Assembly: GCF_000423905.1 (NCBI RefSeq)
Contig: NZ_AUIW01000001.1
Coordinates: 62,001 to 126,000 of the forward strand
DNA from: Thermus antranikianii DSM 12462
Lineage (GTDB): Bacteria; Deinococcota; Deinococci; Deinococcales; Thermaceae
Reading direction: 5' to 3'
Length of the DNA: 64,000 nt
Shown piece by piece: positions 16,946-26,020 of the stretch. The notes beneath the pieces were generated by a model. The model did not search any database. It had not been told where the DNA came from and saw only the letters and a list, made by a program, of their open reading frames with translations. The translations under genes were made by a program, and so were the position numbers. Positions within the stretch are counted from its first letter, which is position 1, and every line of letters starts with the position of its first letter.

Positions 16946-17690
16946 GGGGATCACCAAGCGGTTCGGGGGGCTCCTGGCCCTAAACAGCGTGGACCTCCGG
17001 GTGGGCGAGCGGGAGATCCTGGGGCTCATTGGCCCCAACGGGGCTGGCAAGACCACCCTCCTGCGGGTCCTCCTCGGCATCCACCGGCCCGACGGGGGGC
17101 GGGTCTTCTTCAAGGGGAGGGACATCACCCCCTTGCCCACATGGGAGCGGGTGCGCCTGGGGCTTGCCGCCACCTTCCAGAACCCCAGGCCTTTGAGGCG
17201 GCTTCCGGTCCTGGCCAACGTGCTGGTGGCAGCCTACGGACCCCGGGGAGGGCGTAAGGGGGACTGGGTGAAGCGAGCGGAGGCCCGCGCCCTGGACGCC
17301 CTGGAGTTTGTGGGCATCGCCGACAAGGCAAAGGAGCCCGCCTCCGTCCTCTCGCAAGGGGAGCTGAAGCGCCTGGAAATCGCCCGGGCTTTGGCCACGG
17401 AGCCTGAGCTTTTGATCCTGGACGAGCCCTTTGCCGGCCTTACCCCTGTGGAAACGGAGCTTTTGGCCAAATCCTTGGCCCGCTTGCGCAAGGGAGGGCG
17501 GTTTGGCCGGCTTCACAGCGAGGGGTGCGCCATGGTCATCATTGAGCACAAGCTCTCCGAGCTCTTCAAAATCGCCGACCGGGTGGTGGTCTTGAACTTC
17601 GGCGAGGTCCTGGCCGAGGGCACCCCAAGCCAGGTGGTCCAGGACCCCAGGGTCATTGAGGCCTACCTGGGGGAGGTGCCCCATGCTTGA
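16926..17690 (+). CDS. Liv-type ABC transporter ATPase (LivG-like)
   Basis: ATP-hydrolysing subunit of 254 residues with Walker A GPNGAGKTT, an ABC signature variant LSQGELKR and Walker B LLILDEPFAG. Start GTG 16926 lies inside the 3' end of the ligase gene. A segment KGGRFGRLHSEGC before the switch His is longer than in many LivG proteins. Powers import with LivF and the two permeases. Confidence 0.88.
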   Translation: MALLEARGITKRFGGLLALNSVDLRVGEREILGLIGPNGAGKTTLLRVLLGIHRPDGGRVFFKGRDITPLPTWERVRLGLAATFQNPRPLRRLPVLANVLVAAYGPRGGRKGDWVKRAEARALDALEFVGIADKAKEPASVLSQGELKRLEIARALATEPELLILDEPFAGLTPVETELLAKSLARLRKGGRFGRLHSEGCAMVIIEHKLSELFKIADRVVVLNFGEVLAEGTPSQVVQDPRVIEAYLGEVPHA

Positions 17691-18426
17691 GGTGCGGGGG
17701 CTCTCCTTGCTCTACGGCAAGGCCCAGATCCTCTTCGGGGTGGACCTAGAGGTGCGGCAGGGGGAGCTCGTCTGCCTGGTGGGGCCCAACGGTGCAGGCA
17801 AGACCAGCCTGCTCAGGGCCATCTCCGGGCTAACCCGCCTCGAGGCCTGGCTCCACCGGGGCACCCGGGCCGGGGAAATCAAGCTCCAAGGCAAGGTCCT
17901 CTTCCAAGGTCGGCGCATTGATGGCCTCTTCCCCCACGAGATCGCCCGGTTTGGCCTGGTCCTCTGCCCCGAACGGCGGCGGCCTTTCCGGGAGCTATCC
18001 GTGGAGGAAAACCTCCTGGCGGGGGGGCTTCTTCTGCCCAAGGCCGAGGTGCGGCCGTGCCTGGAATACGTCTACAGCCTTTTCCCTAGGCTCGCGGAGC
18101 GCAGGCGGCAGCGGGCGGGGGACCTCTCCGGGGGGGAACAGCAGATGCTCGCCCTGGGCCGGGCGCTCATGGGTAAGCCCAGACTGCTCGCCATTGACGA
18201 ACCCTCCACCGGGCTTGCCCCCAAGGTGCGGGCCCTGGTCCTAGAGCAGGTAGCCCGGGTGCGAAAGGAGGGCGTAACGGTGCTTCTGGTGGAGCAGGAG
18301 GCGGCCCAGGCCCTTGCCCTGGCAGACCGAGCCTACGTGCTCTCCAACGGCCGCCTGGTCCGCCAGGGGGAGGCCAAGGCCCTCCTGGAAGACCCGTCAT
18401 TCCAGAGGACGTACCTAGGCCTTTGA
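17683..18426 (+). CDS. Liv-type ABC transporter ATPase (LivF-like)
   Basis: Second ATPase, 247 residues, with Walker A GPNGAGKTS, signature LSGGEQQ and Walker B LLAIDEPSTG. Start ATG 17683 overlaps the livG stop; a frame back to 17656 is not needed. A charged segment at about residues 52-66 (LEAWLHRGTRAGEIK) is an insertion relative to typical LivF. Last gene of the operon, ending four bases from a convergent gene. Confidence 0.87.
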   Translation: MLEVRGLSLLYGKAQILFGVDLEVRQGELVCLVGPNGAGKTSLLRAISGLTRLEAWLHRGTRAGEIKLQGKVLFQGRRIDGLFPHEIARFGLVLCPERRRPFRELSVEENLLAGGLLLPKAEVRPCLEYVYSLFPRLAERRRQRAGDLSGGEQQMLALGRALMGKPRLLAIDEPSTGLAPKVRALVLEQVARVRKEGVTVLLVEQEAAQALALADRAYVLSNGRLVRQGEAKALLEDPSFQRTYLGL

Positions 18427-18430
18427 CCCT

Positions 18431-19996
18431 TTAGAAGGCGGGGTGGGGCGTGGGGTCCACCACCACCTCCAGGAGGAAGGGCCCAGAGGGAAGCGAAGCC
18501 AAGGCCGCCTCCAGACCCTCAGGGTCCTCCACCCGGGCTGCGGGAACGCCGAAGGCCTGGGCTAGCTGGCAGAAATCCACCCCCGAAAGGGCGAGGCCCG
18601 GAACCCGCTCCGCCTGGCCCGGGTAGAGGCTTTGGGCAAACCCCTTGAGGATGCCGTACCCTCCGTTATTCAGGACCACGAACACCACATCCGCCCGGAG
18701 CTCGCGGGCCGTGTAGAGGACCTGGGGTGCGAAGAGGAAGCTCCCCTCCCCCACCACCGCCGCAGCCCTTTGGCCAGCCAACGCAGCCCCCAAAGCGGCC
18801 GGCGCCGCGAAGCCCAACCCCCCGCTCGCCCCGTGTAGGTAGCCTCCCCCCTCCTGCCGCAGGTGGCGCCGAAAGACCCCACTTAGGGAGATGGCCTCGT
18901 CCACGACGAACCTGGGGGACAGGGCCTGGGCAAGGCGAGCCGCCGCGTAGGGGGGGTTGAGGCGGCCCGAGGGGCTTTGGGGGGTAGGCAAAGGGGCAAA
19001 GACCCCCTGGGGCGGTGCTCCCGCCCGGGGCCGGACCCGCTGGGAGAGGAACTCCAGCCCCAGGGCCACGTGGCCCAAGTAGACCTCCTGGGCCTCCGCC
19101 CGGGCCGCCTCCTCGGGATCGTCGGTAAGGAGGAAGACCCGGGTGCCCGTGGGCACCGCGGGGCCCGGGGAGTAAGGGTAGAGGAGAAAGCAGGGCGCAC
19201 CGGCCACCAGGACCGCATCAAAGGCCTCGAGGATCCCCCGGATCCGCTGGGCCACGGGAGGCAGTACCCCCCGGTAAAGGGGATGTTGTGTGGGGAACGG
19301 GTGGCGCGGGCTTATGGGGTCGGAGAACACGGGGGCCTCCAAGGCCTCAGCGAGGCGGAAGGCCGCCTGGCGGGCCAAGGGGGTGTCCGCTCCTCCCCCC
19401 AGGACCAGGGCCGGTCGGGTAGCCCGGTCCAGGCTCTCGGCCAAGGCCTCCAAGCCTTGGGCCATACCCGGAAGGTGGAGGGCTTTGCACCGAGGAGGTG
19501 GGGCCTCCTCTTCCCAAAGGTCCATGGGAATGGCCACCACCACGGGCCCTCGAGGGGGGGTCAGAGCCAGGTGGTAGGCCCGCTCCAGGGCCTCCGGCAG
19601 GTCGGCTCCCCGTTCCACGGAGAAGGCAACCTTGGCAACGGGGTGCGCCATCTCCACCAGGGGTCCGGAGAGGAGAGGGTCGCGGAAGAGGTGCCGCCGG
19701 TCCTGCTGGCCCACGGTGACGAGAAGGGGCGAGCGGTTTTTCCGGGCAGTATAAAGCGCCCCTATGGCGTTTCCCAGGCCCGGCGCTGCATGGAGGTTCA
19801 CCACGGCCACCTGGCCGCTGGCCTGGGCGTACCCCTCGGCCATGGCCACCGCCACCCCCTCGTGGAGGGCGAGAACGTAACCGGCCACCTCCTCCAGGCC
19901 CAGGAGAAAGGGAATCTCGGTAGAGCCTGGATTGCCGAAAACCCAAGGGATACCCCGCTCCTTGAGCCACCTATGGGCGCTCTCCCGTGCGGTCAT
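18431..19996 (-). CDS. Thiamine-diphosphate enzyme resembling benzoylformate decarboxylase
   Basis: Likely decarboxylates an aromatic 2-oxo acid such as benzoylformate (phenylglyoxylate) to the aldehyde. It has 521 residues and three ThDP domains. The active-site residues of Pseudomonas benzoylformate decarboxylase are all recognisable: S25 (FGNPGSTEIPF), H69 (NLHAAPG), H238 (FPTQHPLYRG), plus the cofactor-activating E46. The ThDP motif reads GEGS at 416-419 with NN at 443-444, so the usual GDG aspartate that binds Mg is Glu. Start ATG 19996 overlaps the TRAP stop (ATGA). It shares an operon with a TRAP transporter. Other 2-oxo acid decarboxylases or carboligases remain possible. Confidence 0.8.
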   Translation of the reverse strand: MTARESAHRWLKERGIPWVFGNPGSTEIPFLLGLEEVAGYVLALHEGVAVAMAEGYAQASGQVAVVNLHAAPGLGNAIGALYTARKNRSPLLVTVGQQDRRHLFRDPLLSGPLVEMAHPVAKVAFSVERGADLPEALERAYHLALTPPRGPVVVAIPMDLWEEEAPPPRCKALHLPGMAQGLEALAESLDRATRPALVLGGGADTPLARQAAFRLAEALEAPVFSDPISPRHPFPTQHPLYRGVLPPVAQRIRGILEAFDAVLVAGAPCFLLYPYSPGPAVPTGTRVFLLTDDPEEAARAEAQEVYLGHVALGLEFLSQRVRPRAGAPPQGVFAPLPTPQSPSGRLNPPYAAARLAQALSPRFVVDEAISLSGVFRRHLRQEGGGYLHGASGGLGFAAPAALGAALAGQRAAAVVGEGSFLFAPQVLYTARELRADVVFVVLNNGGYGILKGFAQSLYPGQAERVPGLALSGVDFCQLAQAFGVPAARVEDPEGLEAALASLPSGPFLLEVVVDPTPHPAF

Positions 19997-21888
19997 CCTT
20001 CCATGCCTCCCCTCTGCCCCACCCGCCGGCGCAAGCCCAGGGCCAGGGCCACGAGCAAAAGCCCCGGAAGGGCGAGGAAGCTGGTGAGGGTTTCCGGGAT
20101 GGCGCAAAGGATCCCTCCCACCCCAAAGACGCCCCTCGCCCAAAGGGGGAGGGGGCCCAAGCCCCAGAAATACCCTTCCAGGGCCCCCACCAGAAAGAGG
20201 AGCCCCAGGACCGCAAAGACCACATGGTAGGCCACCGAGAAAAGGCTTCCTTGAAGGATTAGGGCAGGTTCAAAGAGGAAAAAGAAGGGGAGGAAGTAGA
20301 TGGCAAGCCCTAGCCTGACCGCGGTGAAGCTCGCCCCCATGGGGGAAGCCCCCGCGATGCGGGCAGCCAAAAAGGCGGCCACGGCCACAGGGGGGGTGAT
20401 GGCGGAGAGCATGGACCAGTAGGCGATGAAGAGGTGAACCGCCAAGGGGTTAAACTCCCCGATGCGCACAAGAGCGGGGGCCAGGGTCACGGCGAGGAGG
20501 ATATAGGCGGCCACCATCACCCCCGCCATCCCCAAGACGAAGGCGATAGCCACGCCCACCAAGAGGACCAGGTAGAGGTTTTCCGCTCCCATCCGCACCA
20601 GAGCCCCCGTGAGGGCCGGGGCCACCCCCGTCCCCACAAGCCCGGCGAGGATGAGCCCCACGGGGAGGATGAGGGCCAGGGTCTGGCCGATGAGGGAGGC
20701 GGCGCCCACCAGGGCCCGGTCCAAGGCTTCCCAGCGCAGCCTTCTGCCCGCGGCCAAGAGGAGAAAGCCCAGGGCGTAGAAGGGGGCGAGGCGTTCCAAG
20801 CGGAGGTACAAAAGGGCGAAGACCAGAAAGCCCAAGGCCATCAGGAAGGGAAGCCCCCGGCCTAGGCTTGGCCCCAAAGGAGGTAGTTCGGCCCTCGGCA
20901 GGCCCCGAAGCCCGTGGCGGGCAGCGTAGAGGTCCACGTGGGCGAAGAGGGACAGGTAGTAGAGCAGGGAGGGCAGGAGGGCGGCGGCCACCACCTGGCC
21001 ATACGGCACGCCCAAGAGGTTGGCCATAACGAAGGCCACGGCCCCCATCACCGGGGGCATGAGCACACCCCCTGTGGAGGCGCAGGCCTCTACCGCTGCG
21101 GCGTAGCTCCGGGAAAACCCCGAGCGGATCATGGCGGGGATGGTGAGGCTTCCCGTACTCGCCACATTGGAGAGGATGCTCCCGCTCAGGCTGCCGAAAA
21201 AGGCGCTTGCCACCACGCTCACCTTGGCGGCCCCCCCTCGAGCCCAGCCGAAAAGGGCCGAGGCCACCTCCAGGAAGACCTGTCCTGCCCCCAAGGCCAC
21301 CAAGAAGGCAGCCAGGACGAGGAAACCCACCAATAGCTCGCCTACGGTGCGCATCGGCAAGCCCATGAGCCCCTGGGTGGAGTAGATGGCGTAGCCCAAC
21401 ACCTCCTGCCATGGGAGGGAAGGTCCCCAGAGGAGGCCCGGCAGGTAAGGAGCCAGCAAGGGATAAGCGGCAAGGACCAGGGCCACCAAGGCGAAACCCA
21501 TCCCCCCCACCCGCCTCGCCCCCTCCAGCACCACCCCCAGGAGAAAGAGGGCCAACGCCACCTGCCAAGGGGCTTCCGGGTTGGTCCAAGGCCGAAGGAC
21601 CATGCTCGGGCCGTGATGGGCGAGGAAGACTCCTGCCGCCGACACGCCCAAGGCGAGGGCGTAGTCGTACCACCGGGGCCGGGTGTCTTGGGGACGGGCG
21701 GGGAAGAGGAGAAAGACCACGGGCAGGTAGAGGGCCAAAAGCAACCAGTAATAGCTGAAGTCCAGGAGGGCAAAGCCCACGAGGGGGCTACCCAGGAGGT
21801 AGTAGAGGATTAAGGTGAGGCCCAGGAGCGAAGCGGCCCGTACCCAGCCTCGAGCCCACGCGGGAAGCCTGTCCCACCGGCCCTCCAT
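19993..21888 (-). CDS. TRAP transporter fused membrane subunit (TAXI type)
   Basis: Sodium- or proton-driven TRAP permease in which the small (DctQ) and large (DctM) parts form one 631-residue protein with many hydrophobic helices. GSLSGSILSNVASTGSLTIP, a conserved DctM segment, is seen in the middle. Start ATG 21888 is chosen one base beyond the binding-protein stop. It pairs with the TAXI binding protein just upstream and the decarboxylase just downstream. Substrate probably an aromatic or other carboxylate; TAXI systems generally carry carboxylates. Confidence 0.88.
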   Translation of the reverse strand: MEGRWDRLPAWARGWVRAASLLGLTLILYYLLGSPLVGFALLDFSYYWLLLALYLPVVFLLFPARPQDTRPRWYDYALALGVSAAGVFLAHHGPSMVLRPWTNPEAPWQVALALFLLGVVLEGARRVGGMGFALVALVLAAYPLLAPYLPGLLWGPSLPWQEVLGYAIYSTQGLMGLPMRTVGELLVGFLVLAAFLVALGAGQVFLEVASALFGWARGGAAKVSVVASAFFGSLSGSILSNVASTGSLTIPAMIRSGFSRSYAAAVEACASTGGVLMPPVMGAVAFVMANLLGVPYGQVVAAALLPSLLYYLSLFAHVDLYAARHGLRGLPRAELPPLGPSLGRGLPFLMALGFLVFALLYLRLERLAPFYALGFLLLAAGRRLRWEALDRALVGAASLIGQTLALILPVGLILAGLVGTGVAPALTGALVRMGAENLYLVLLVGVAIAFVLGMAGVMVAAYILLAVTLAPALVRIGEFNPLAVHLFIAYWSMLSAITPPVAVAAFLAARIAGASPMGASFTAVRLGLAIYFLPFFFLFEPALILQGSLFSVAYHVVFAVLGLLFLVGALEGYFWGLGPLPLWARGVFGVGGILCAIPETLTSFLALPGLLLVALALGLRRRVGQRGGMEG

Positions 21889-21889
21889 G

Positions 21890-23047
21890 CTAGGGCCTCC
21901 AAGCCTCGGAGAAGCGGGGCACGCGGTTTTGCGCCAGGAATTCCCGCCAGAAGCGCTGCCACGCTTCGCTTGCGGGATCGGTGCTGATGCGGCGGGAACG
22001 CGCGAGGGCCAAGGCCCTTTCGTAAAGGGTGGCGTACTGGTCCGCAAGGCGTACAGAGGCTATCTGCTTCGCCTCCATCGCCTGATTCCATAGCCCCTTC
22101 TCCTTCAGGTAGCGCACGGTCCCGGGATGGAGGGGCACGGAAAGGTTTTCCACCACGAAGCGCAGGCTCTCCAGGGTTTGGTAGCGGGCCATGGCATGCT
22201 TGTCCCCATAGAGGGCATGGTTCTCGTCCCACCACTTCACGAGCTGGTAGACCAGGGCCTCGTCCACGTCGGCCCGGGTGTAGTAGACGCTAGGGATGAC
22301 GAAGGTCCGCACCCCCCGGGCCGAGGTAACCCCTACGTCTGCGGGCCGGACGAGCTTGAGAAGGGGGTAAGCCCGCTGCCAACGCAGAAGGCAGGTACGG
22401 TCTTCCTGCGGTGTGGGCACGGGGAGCCAGCGTATCCCCCTGGGGTTCCCCTCCACCTCCACGTTCACGTCTGACACGGGCGAGGTGAAGGCTATATCCG
22501 CCCCGCCCTCGGCAATCACCCGAGAATTGGCGTTGTAGTTAGCCACGGGCACCAAGCGCGCCTGTTCCCGGCTCATCCCCCGGCAGGCAAAGAGGCCATC
22601 CAAAATGCGGTGGAAGTAGGAGAAGGGGGGCCAGGCTACCCGTACCCCCGGCCCTATGTCCTGCACCCGCCGGTAAGGGGTATCCCCGCGGGTCATGAGA
22701 CCCCAGGGGGTTAGGATGGCCGGGTAAACCACCCGCAGGGGCCCGGGGCGGTACCCCGGCTCCCCGTCCAAGGACTCCACCAGCACCGTGAGCGGCGCGG
22801 AGATGAAGTCCACCCGACGCTCCAATAGCCACCCCGTAATGGTGGGCGTGGCGCCGGGGGAAACCCGCACCTGGACCCCCGTAGCGGCGGAAAACTCCCC
22901 TGACCAGGCCACCAGCAGGGAATAGCCCGCCGTGCCCACCTCCGTGGAGCCGAAGAGGAGCTGCCTTGGCCAAGGACCCGTTCCCTGGGCAAAGCTCACG
23001 AGGAGTGACGAAAGGAAAGCCCACACAAAGACTTTCTTCCAAGCCAT
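21890..23047 (-). CDS. TAXI-family TRAP solute-binding protein
   Basis: Extracytoplasmic receptor of 385 residues with a Sec signal peptide (MAWKKVFVWAFLSSLLVSFAQG). LLFGSTEVGTAGYSLLVAWS corresponds to the TAXI N-terminal motif. Start ATG 23047 has AAGGAGGT upstream; the frame back to 23092 runs through the operator. It is the first gene of the TRAP-decarboxylase operon, divergent from paaR. Confidence 0.88.
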   Translation of the reverse strand: MAWKKVFVWAFLSSLLVSFAQGTGPWPRQLLFGSTEVGTAGYSLLVAWSGEFSAATGVQVRVSPGATPTITGWLLERRVDFISAPLTVLVESLDGEPGYRPGPLRVVYPAILTPWGLMTRGDTPYRRVQDIGPGVRVAWPPFSYFHRILDGLFACRGMSREQARLVPVANYNANSRVIAEGGADIAFTSPVSDVNVEVEGNPRGIRWLPVPTPQEDRTCLLRWQRAYPLLKLVRPADVGVTSARGVRTFVIPSVYYTRADVDEALVYQLVKWWDENHALYGDKHAMARYQTLESLRFVVENLSVPLHPGTVRYLKEKGLWNQAMEAKQIASVRLADQYATLYERALALARSRRISTDPASEAWQRFWREFLAQNRVPRFSEAWRP

Positions 23048-23059
23048 CCCCAACCTCCT

Positions 23060-23111
23060 TACCGACCATTCGGTTGGAACCCATGCTACCACACCGGCCC
23101 CAGGCGGTCAA
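23060..23111 (-). promoter_or_regulatory. Promoter and near-consensus PfmR-type operator of the TRAP-decarboxylase operon
   Basis: On the minus strand TTGACC (23106-23111) and TAGCAT (23083-23088) are 17 bases apart. Downstream of the -10 on the minus strand, the operator at 23060-23075 reads on the plus strand TACCGACCATTCGGTT. It differs from TACCGACCGNTNGGTN at one fixed position (A for G at position 9). Confidence 0.65.
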
Positions 23112-23139
23112 GCGGGGGCGAAAAGGTGAGCCAGGACAC

Positions 23140-23184
23140 TTGTCCCTTCGCCTTAGGTGTGCTACCCTAACAAACGACCGTTAG
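23140..23184 (+). promoter_or_regulatory. Promoter and PaaR operator of the paa operon
   Basis: TTGTCC (23140-23145) and TACCCT (23163-23168) are 17 bases apart. CAAACGACCGTTAG at 23171-23184 matches the PaaR consensus I recall, CNAACGNNCGTTNG, at every fixed position. It covers the expected transcription start and ends two bases before the paaR start codon. Confidence 0.8.
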
Positions 23185-23186
23185 CC

Positions 23187-23774
23187 ATGGAGCGGCGCGA
23201 GCAAATCCTCACCGTTGCAGGCTACCTCTTCAGCCAGCGAGGCTACCACGCCACCAGCATGCGGGAGCTGGCCAAGCACCTCAACCTCCAGGGGGGAAGC
23301 CTGTACGCCCACATCACTTCCAAGGAGGAGCTTCTCTTGGAGGTGGTGCGCCAGGCTGCGGAGAGGTTCCTGGGGGTCCTGGAAGGGCTTAAGGGCGACC
23401 CCGTGTCCAAGCTGAAAAGCCTGGTACGGGGCCACCTTGAGGTCATCGCCCAGGAACTTCCCCGGGCCACGGTCTTCTTCCACGAGTGGAAACACCTCTC
23501 CCCTCCCCTTCTGGAGGAGGCCAAGGCCTTAAGGCGCCGCTACGAGGAAGGTGTGCAGGCGGTGATCCGGGAAGGAATGGAACAAGGGGTCTTCCGGGTG
23601 GAAAACCTCCGCCTGGCCACCCTCTTTGTCCTTTCCGCCCTGAACTGGACGTACCAGTGGTACCGGCCCGAAGGGCCCCTTACCTTGGAGGAACTTTCGG
23701 AAGCCTACGCCACCCTCATCCTGAGGGCCTTGGGCGTGGAGGCTAATAAGGAGAAAGGAGGCGAGAATGGTTAA
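23187..23774 (+). CDS. paaR: TetR-family repressor of phenylacetate degradation
   Basis: Represses the paa operon; in T. thermophilus HB8 phenylacetyl-CoA is, as I recall, the inducing ligand. The 195-residue protein has an N-terminal HTH ([21 protein letters not shown]) and a C-terminal effector domain. Start ATG 23187 is chosen because it lies just after the operator; the frame back to 23157 runs through the -10 box. It is the first gene of the operon, overlaps paaA by eight bases and carries its own operator, so it should be autoregulated. Confidence 0.88.
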   Translation: MERREQILTVAGYLFSQRGYHATSMRELAKHLNLQGGSLYAHITSKEELLLEVVRQAAERFLGVLEGLKGDPVSKLKSLVRGHLEVIAQELPRATVFFHEWKHLSPPLLEEAKALRRRYEEGVQAVIREGMEQGVFRVENLRLATLFVLSALNWTYQWYRPEGPLTLEELSEAYATLILRALGVEANKEKGGENG

Positions 23775-24738
23775 GCTCAAGATCGGCTACCCAGAGGATC
23801 CCGACTACCAGGAAAGGCTTGAGGAGTTTGAGGCCCGTATTGCCCGGGGGGAAAAGATCGAGCCCGGGGACTGGATGCCCGCCGAGTACCGGCGCCAGCT
23901 CATCCGCATGATCTCCCAGCACGCCCATAGCGAGTGGGTGGGCATGCTTCCTGAGGGCGCTTGGATTACCCGGGCTCCCTCCATCCGGCGGAAGCTCATC
24001 CTGCTGGCCAAGGTTCAGGACGAGGCCGGACACGGGCAATACCTCTACCACGCCGCCGAAACCCTGGGGATCACCCGGGAAGAAATGGTGGAGGCCTTCC
24101 TTTCCGGCAGGGCCAAGTACTCCAACATCTTTAACTATCCCACCCTCACCTGGGCGGACGTGGCCATCATCGGCTGGCTGGTGGACGGCATGGCCATAAA
24201 GAACCAGACCATGCTGGCCCAGTGCTCCTACGGGCCCTACTCCCGGGCCATGGTCCGCATCTGCGCTGAGGAAACCTTCCACCACAAGCAGGGGAAGGAG
24301 GCGGTTCTCCTCTACGCCAGGGGCTCCAAGAAACAGCGCCAGATGGTGCAGGATGCCCTGAACCGCTGGTGGTGGCCCACCCTGATGATGGCCGGGCCCC
24401 ACGACACCGACTCCGCCCACACCCCCCTCCTTCTCCGCTGGGGCATCAAGACCAAGACCAACGACCAGGTGCGCCAGGAGTTCCTGAACGAGCATGTCCC
24501 CGAGCTCTTGGACGCTGGGCTTACCATCCCCGACCCCGACCTCCGCTACGACGAGAAGACGGGCAACTGGATCCACGGGCCCATCCCCTGGGATGAGTTC
24601 TGGAAGGTGATCAACGGGGAAGGCCCCATGAACCGGCACCGGCTCATGGCCAGGAGAAGGGCCCACGAGGAGGGCCGTTGGGTGCGGGAGGCCCTCGAGG
24701 CCTACGGTAAGCGCCGCCTGGCCCAGGCCGCGGATTAG
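23767..24738 (+). CDS. paaA: Phenylacetyl-CoA epoxidase catalytic subunit
   Basis: Diiron oxygenase subunit that epoxidises the ring of phenylacetyl-CoA, with PaaC as structural partner. The 323-residue protein carries the PaaA ferritin-like core with diiron ligand motifs [15 protein letters not shown] and [12 protein letters not shown]. Start ATG 23767 follows GGAGGCGAGA. It sits between paaR and paaB. Codon use is strongly GC-ending (one AAA among sixteen Lys codons by my count). Confidence 0.93.
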   Translation: MVKLKIGYPEDPDYQERLEEFEARIARGEKIEPGDWMPAEYRRQLIRMISQHAHSEWVGMLPEGAWITRAPSIRRKLILLAKVQDEAGHGQYLYHAAETLGITREEMVEAFLSGRAKYSNIFNYPTLTWADVAIIGWLVDGMAIKNQTMLAQCSYGPYSRAMVRICAEETFHHKQGKEAVLLYARGSKKQRQMVQDALNRWWWPTLMMAGPHDTDSAHTPLLLRWGIKTKTNDQVRQEFLNEHVPELLDAGLTIPDPDLRYDEKTGNWIHGPIPWDEFWKVINGEGPMNRHRLMARRRAHEEGRWVREALEAYGKRRLAQAAD

Positions 24739-24747
24739 GAGGAGACC

Positions 24748-25269
24748 ATGTGGGGAACCGAGTGGCCCCGGTTTGAGGTGATCAAGCAGGACACCCAGGC
24801 AAGCCCCCCCCAGATGGTGGGCTCCGTACACGCCGCTGACCCGGAGCACGCCCTCTTGGTGGCCCGGCACGTGTTCGTGCGGCGCCCCTCCGCCTACGCC
24901 CTTTTCGTGGCCCCGGCCGAAGCCTTCTTTCACGTTTCCCAGGAGGGCCTAAAGGATCTGAAGCCCAGCAGGAGGGAGGGAGGAAGCGAAGAACCCTACT
25001 GGGTCTTTGCCAAGCGGAGCCACCGCCGGAGCATGGTCTACGGGGACCTGGTAGGCCGCTTCCTGGCGCAAGGCCCGGAGGATGCCGTAGCCCAAGCCCT
25101 CCTGCAGGCCCAAGGGGTGGCCTTCTGGGCGGTTCCCGAACGGTTGGTGGTGGGGACCGAACCCACGGAGGAAGTGGTGGAAAGCTGGTTCGCCCCGGCC
25201 AAGGAAAAGACCTACCGCCTGCAAAGCTACTACGGGCTCATCACCGCCAAGGGGGTGGAGAATGCTTGA
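24748..25269 (+). CDS. paaB: Phenylacetyl-CoA epoxidase subunit PaaB
   Basis: Small subunit of the epoxidase complex, needed to bridge PaaAC units. The start MWGTEWPRFEVIKQD and the later segment QMVGSVHAADPEHALLVARH are typical. At 173 residues it is longer than the roughly 95-residue E. coli PaaB, as in other long-form homologues. It follows paaA by nine bases with GGAGGAGACC before the start, and overlaps paaC by eight bases. Confidence 0.88.
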   Translation: MWGTEWPRFEVIKQDTQASPPQMVGSVHAADPEHALLVARHVFVRRPSAYALFVAPAEAFFHVSQEGLKDLKPSRREGGSEEPYWVFAKRSHRRSMVYGDLVGRFLAQGPEDAVAQALLQAQGVAFWAVPERLVVGTEPTEEVVESWFAPAKEKTYRLQSYYGLITAKGVENA

Positions 25270-26020
25270 GGCCTACCTGAAGGACGCCCTGGTGGCCCGG
25301 CTCACCGCCTGGGCCGACGATGAGGTGGTCCTGGCCCAGCGGCTTTCCGAGTGGGTGGGGCATGCCCCCATCCTCGAGGAGGATATCGCCATCGCCAACC
25401 TGGCCCAGGATGAGCTGGGCCACGCCAAGGTCTGGTTGGAGCTCCGGCAGGAGCTGGACGGCTCCGACCCCGACCGCCTGGTCTACTTCCGCGATCCCCT
25501 GGAGTTCCAAAACGCCGTCCTGGTGGAGCTGCCCAAGGGAGACTGGGCCTTCACCATGGTGCGGCAGTACCTCTTTGACGCCTACGAGAACCTCTGGCTT
25601 AAGGAGGCGACCCGGAGCACCTACCCCCCCCTGGCCGAGGCGGCAAGCCGCATCCTAAAGGAGGAGAGGTTCCACCTGAAGCACTCTTCCCTCTGGGTGG
25701 AGCGCCTGGGCCAGGGCACGGAGGAATCCCACCGCCGGGCGCAAGAGGCTTTGGAAACCCTCTTCCCCTACGTTCGCCAGCTCTTCCAGCCTCTCCCCGG
25801 GGACGAGGCCCTGGTGGAGGCAAGGGTGGTACCGGATCTCAAGGCCCTTGAAGCCCCCTACCTGGAGGAGGTAACCGCCCACCTGGTGCGCTCGGGCCTA
25901 AGGCCGCCTGAGGGAGGGTACGTGCCCAAAAGCCGCCAGGAGCATACGGAGTACCTCTGGTCCCTCCTCGCGGAGATGCAGTCCGTGGCCCGCTGGGACC
26001 CGGAGGCCAAAGCATGGTAG
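25262..26020 (+). CDS. paaC: Phenylacetyl-CoA epoxidase structural subunit
   Basis: Ferritin-like partner of PaaA without a functional metal centre in characterised systems. The 252 residues include EEDIAIANLAQDELGHA and LKEERFHLKHS, the PaaC signatures. It overlaps paaB upstream and paaD downstream by a few bases, giving tight coupling of the complex subunits. Confidence 0.92.
   Translation: MLEAYLKDALVARLTAWADDEVVLAQRLSEWVGHAPILEEDIAIANLAQDELGHAKVWLELRQELDGSDPDRLVYFRDPLEFQNAVLVELPKGDWAFTMVRQYLFDAYENLWLKEATRSTYPPLAEAASRILKEERFHLKHSSLWVERLGQGTEESHRRAQEALETLFPYVRQLFQPLPGDEALVEARVVPDLKALEAPYLEEVTAHLVRSGLRPPEGGYVPKSRQEHTEYLWSLLAEMQSVARWDPEAKAW

Noticed and set aside
18977-20230. A 417-codon open frame opposite the decarboxylase and TRAP genes
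   Set aside because: Same high-GC mirror effect; the minus-strand proteins have clear family motifs and the plus-strand translation has none.
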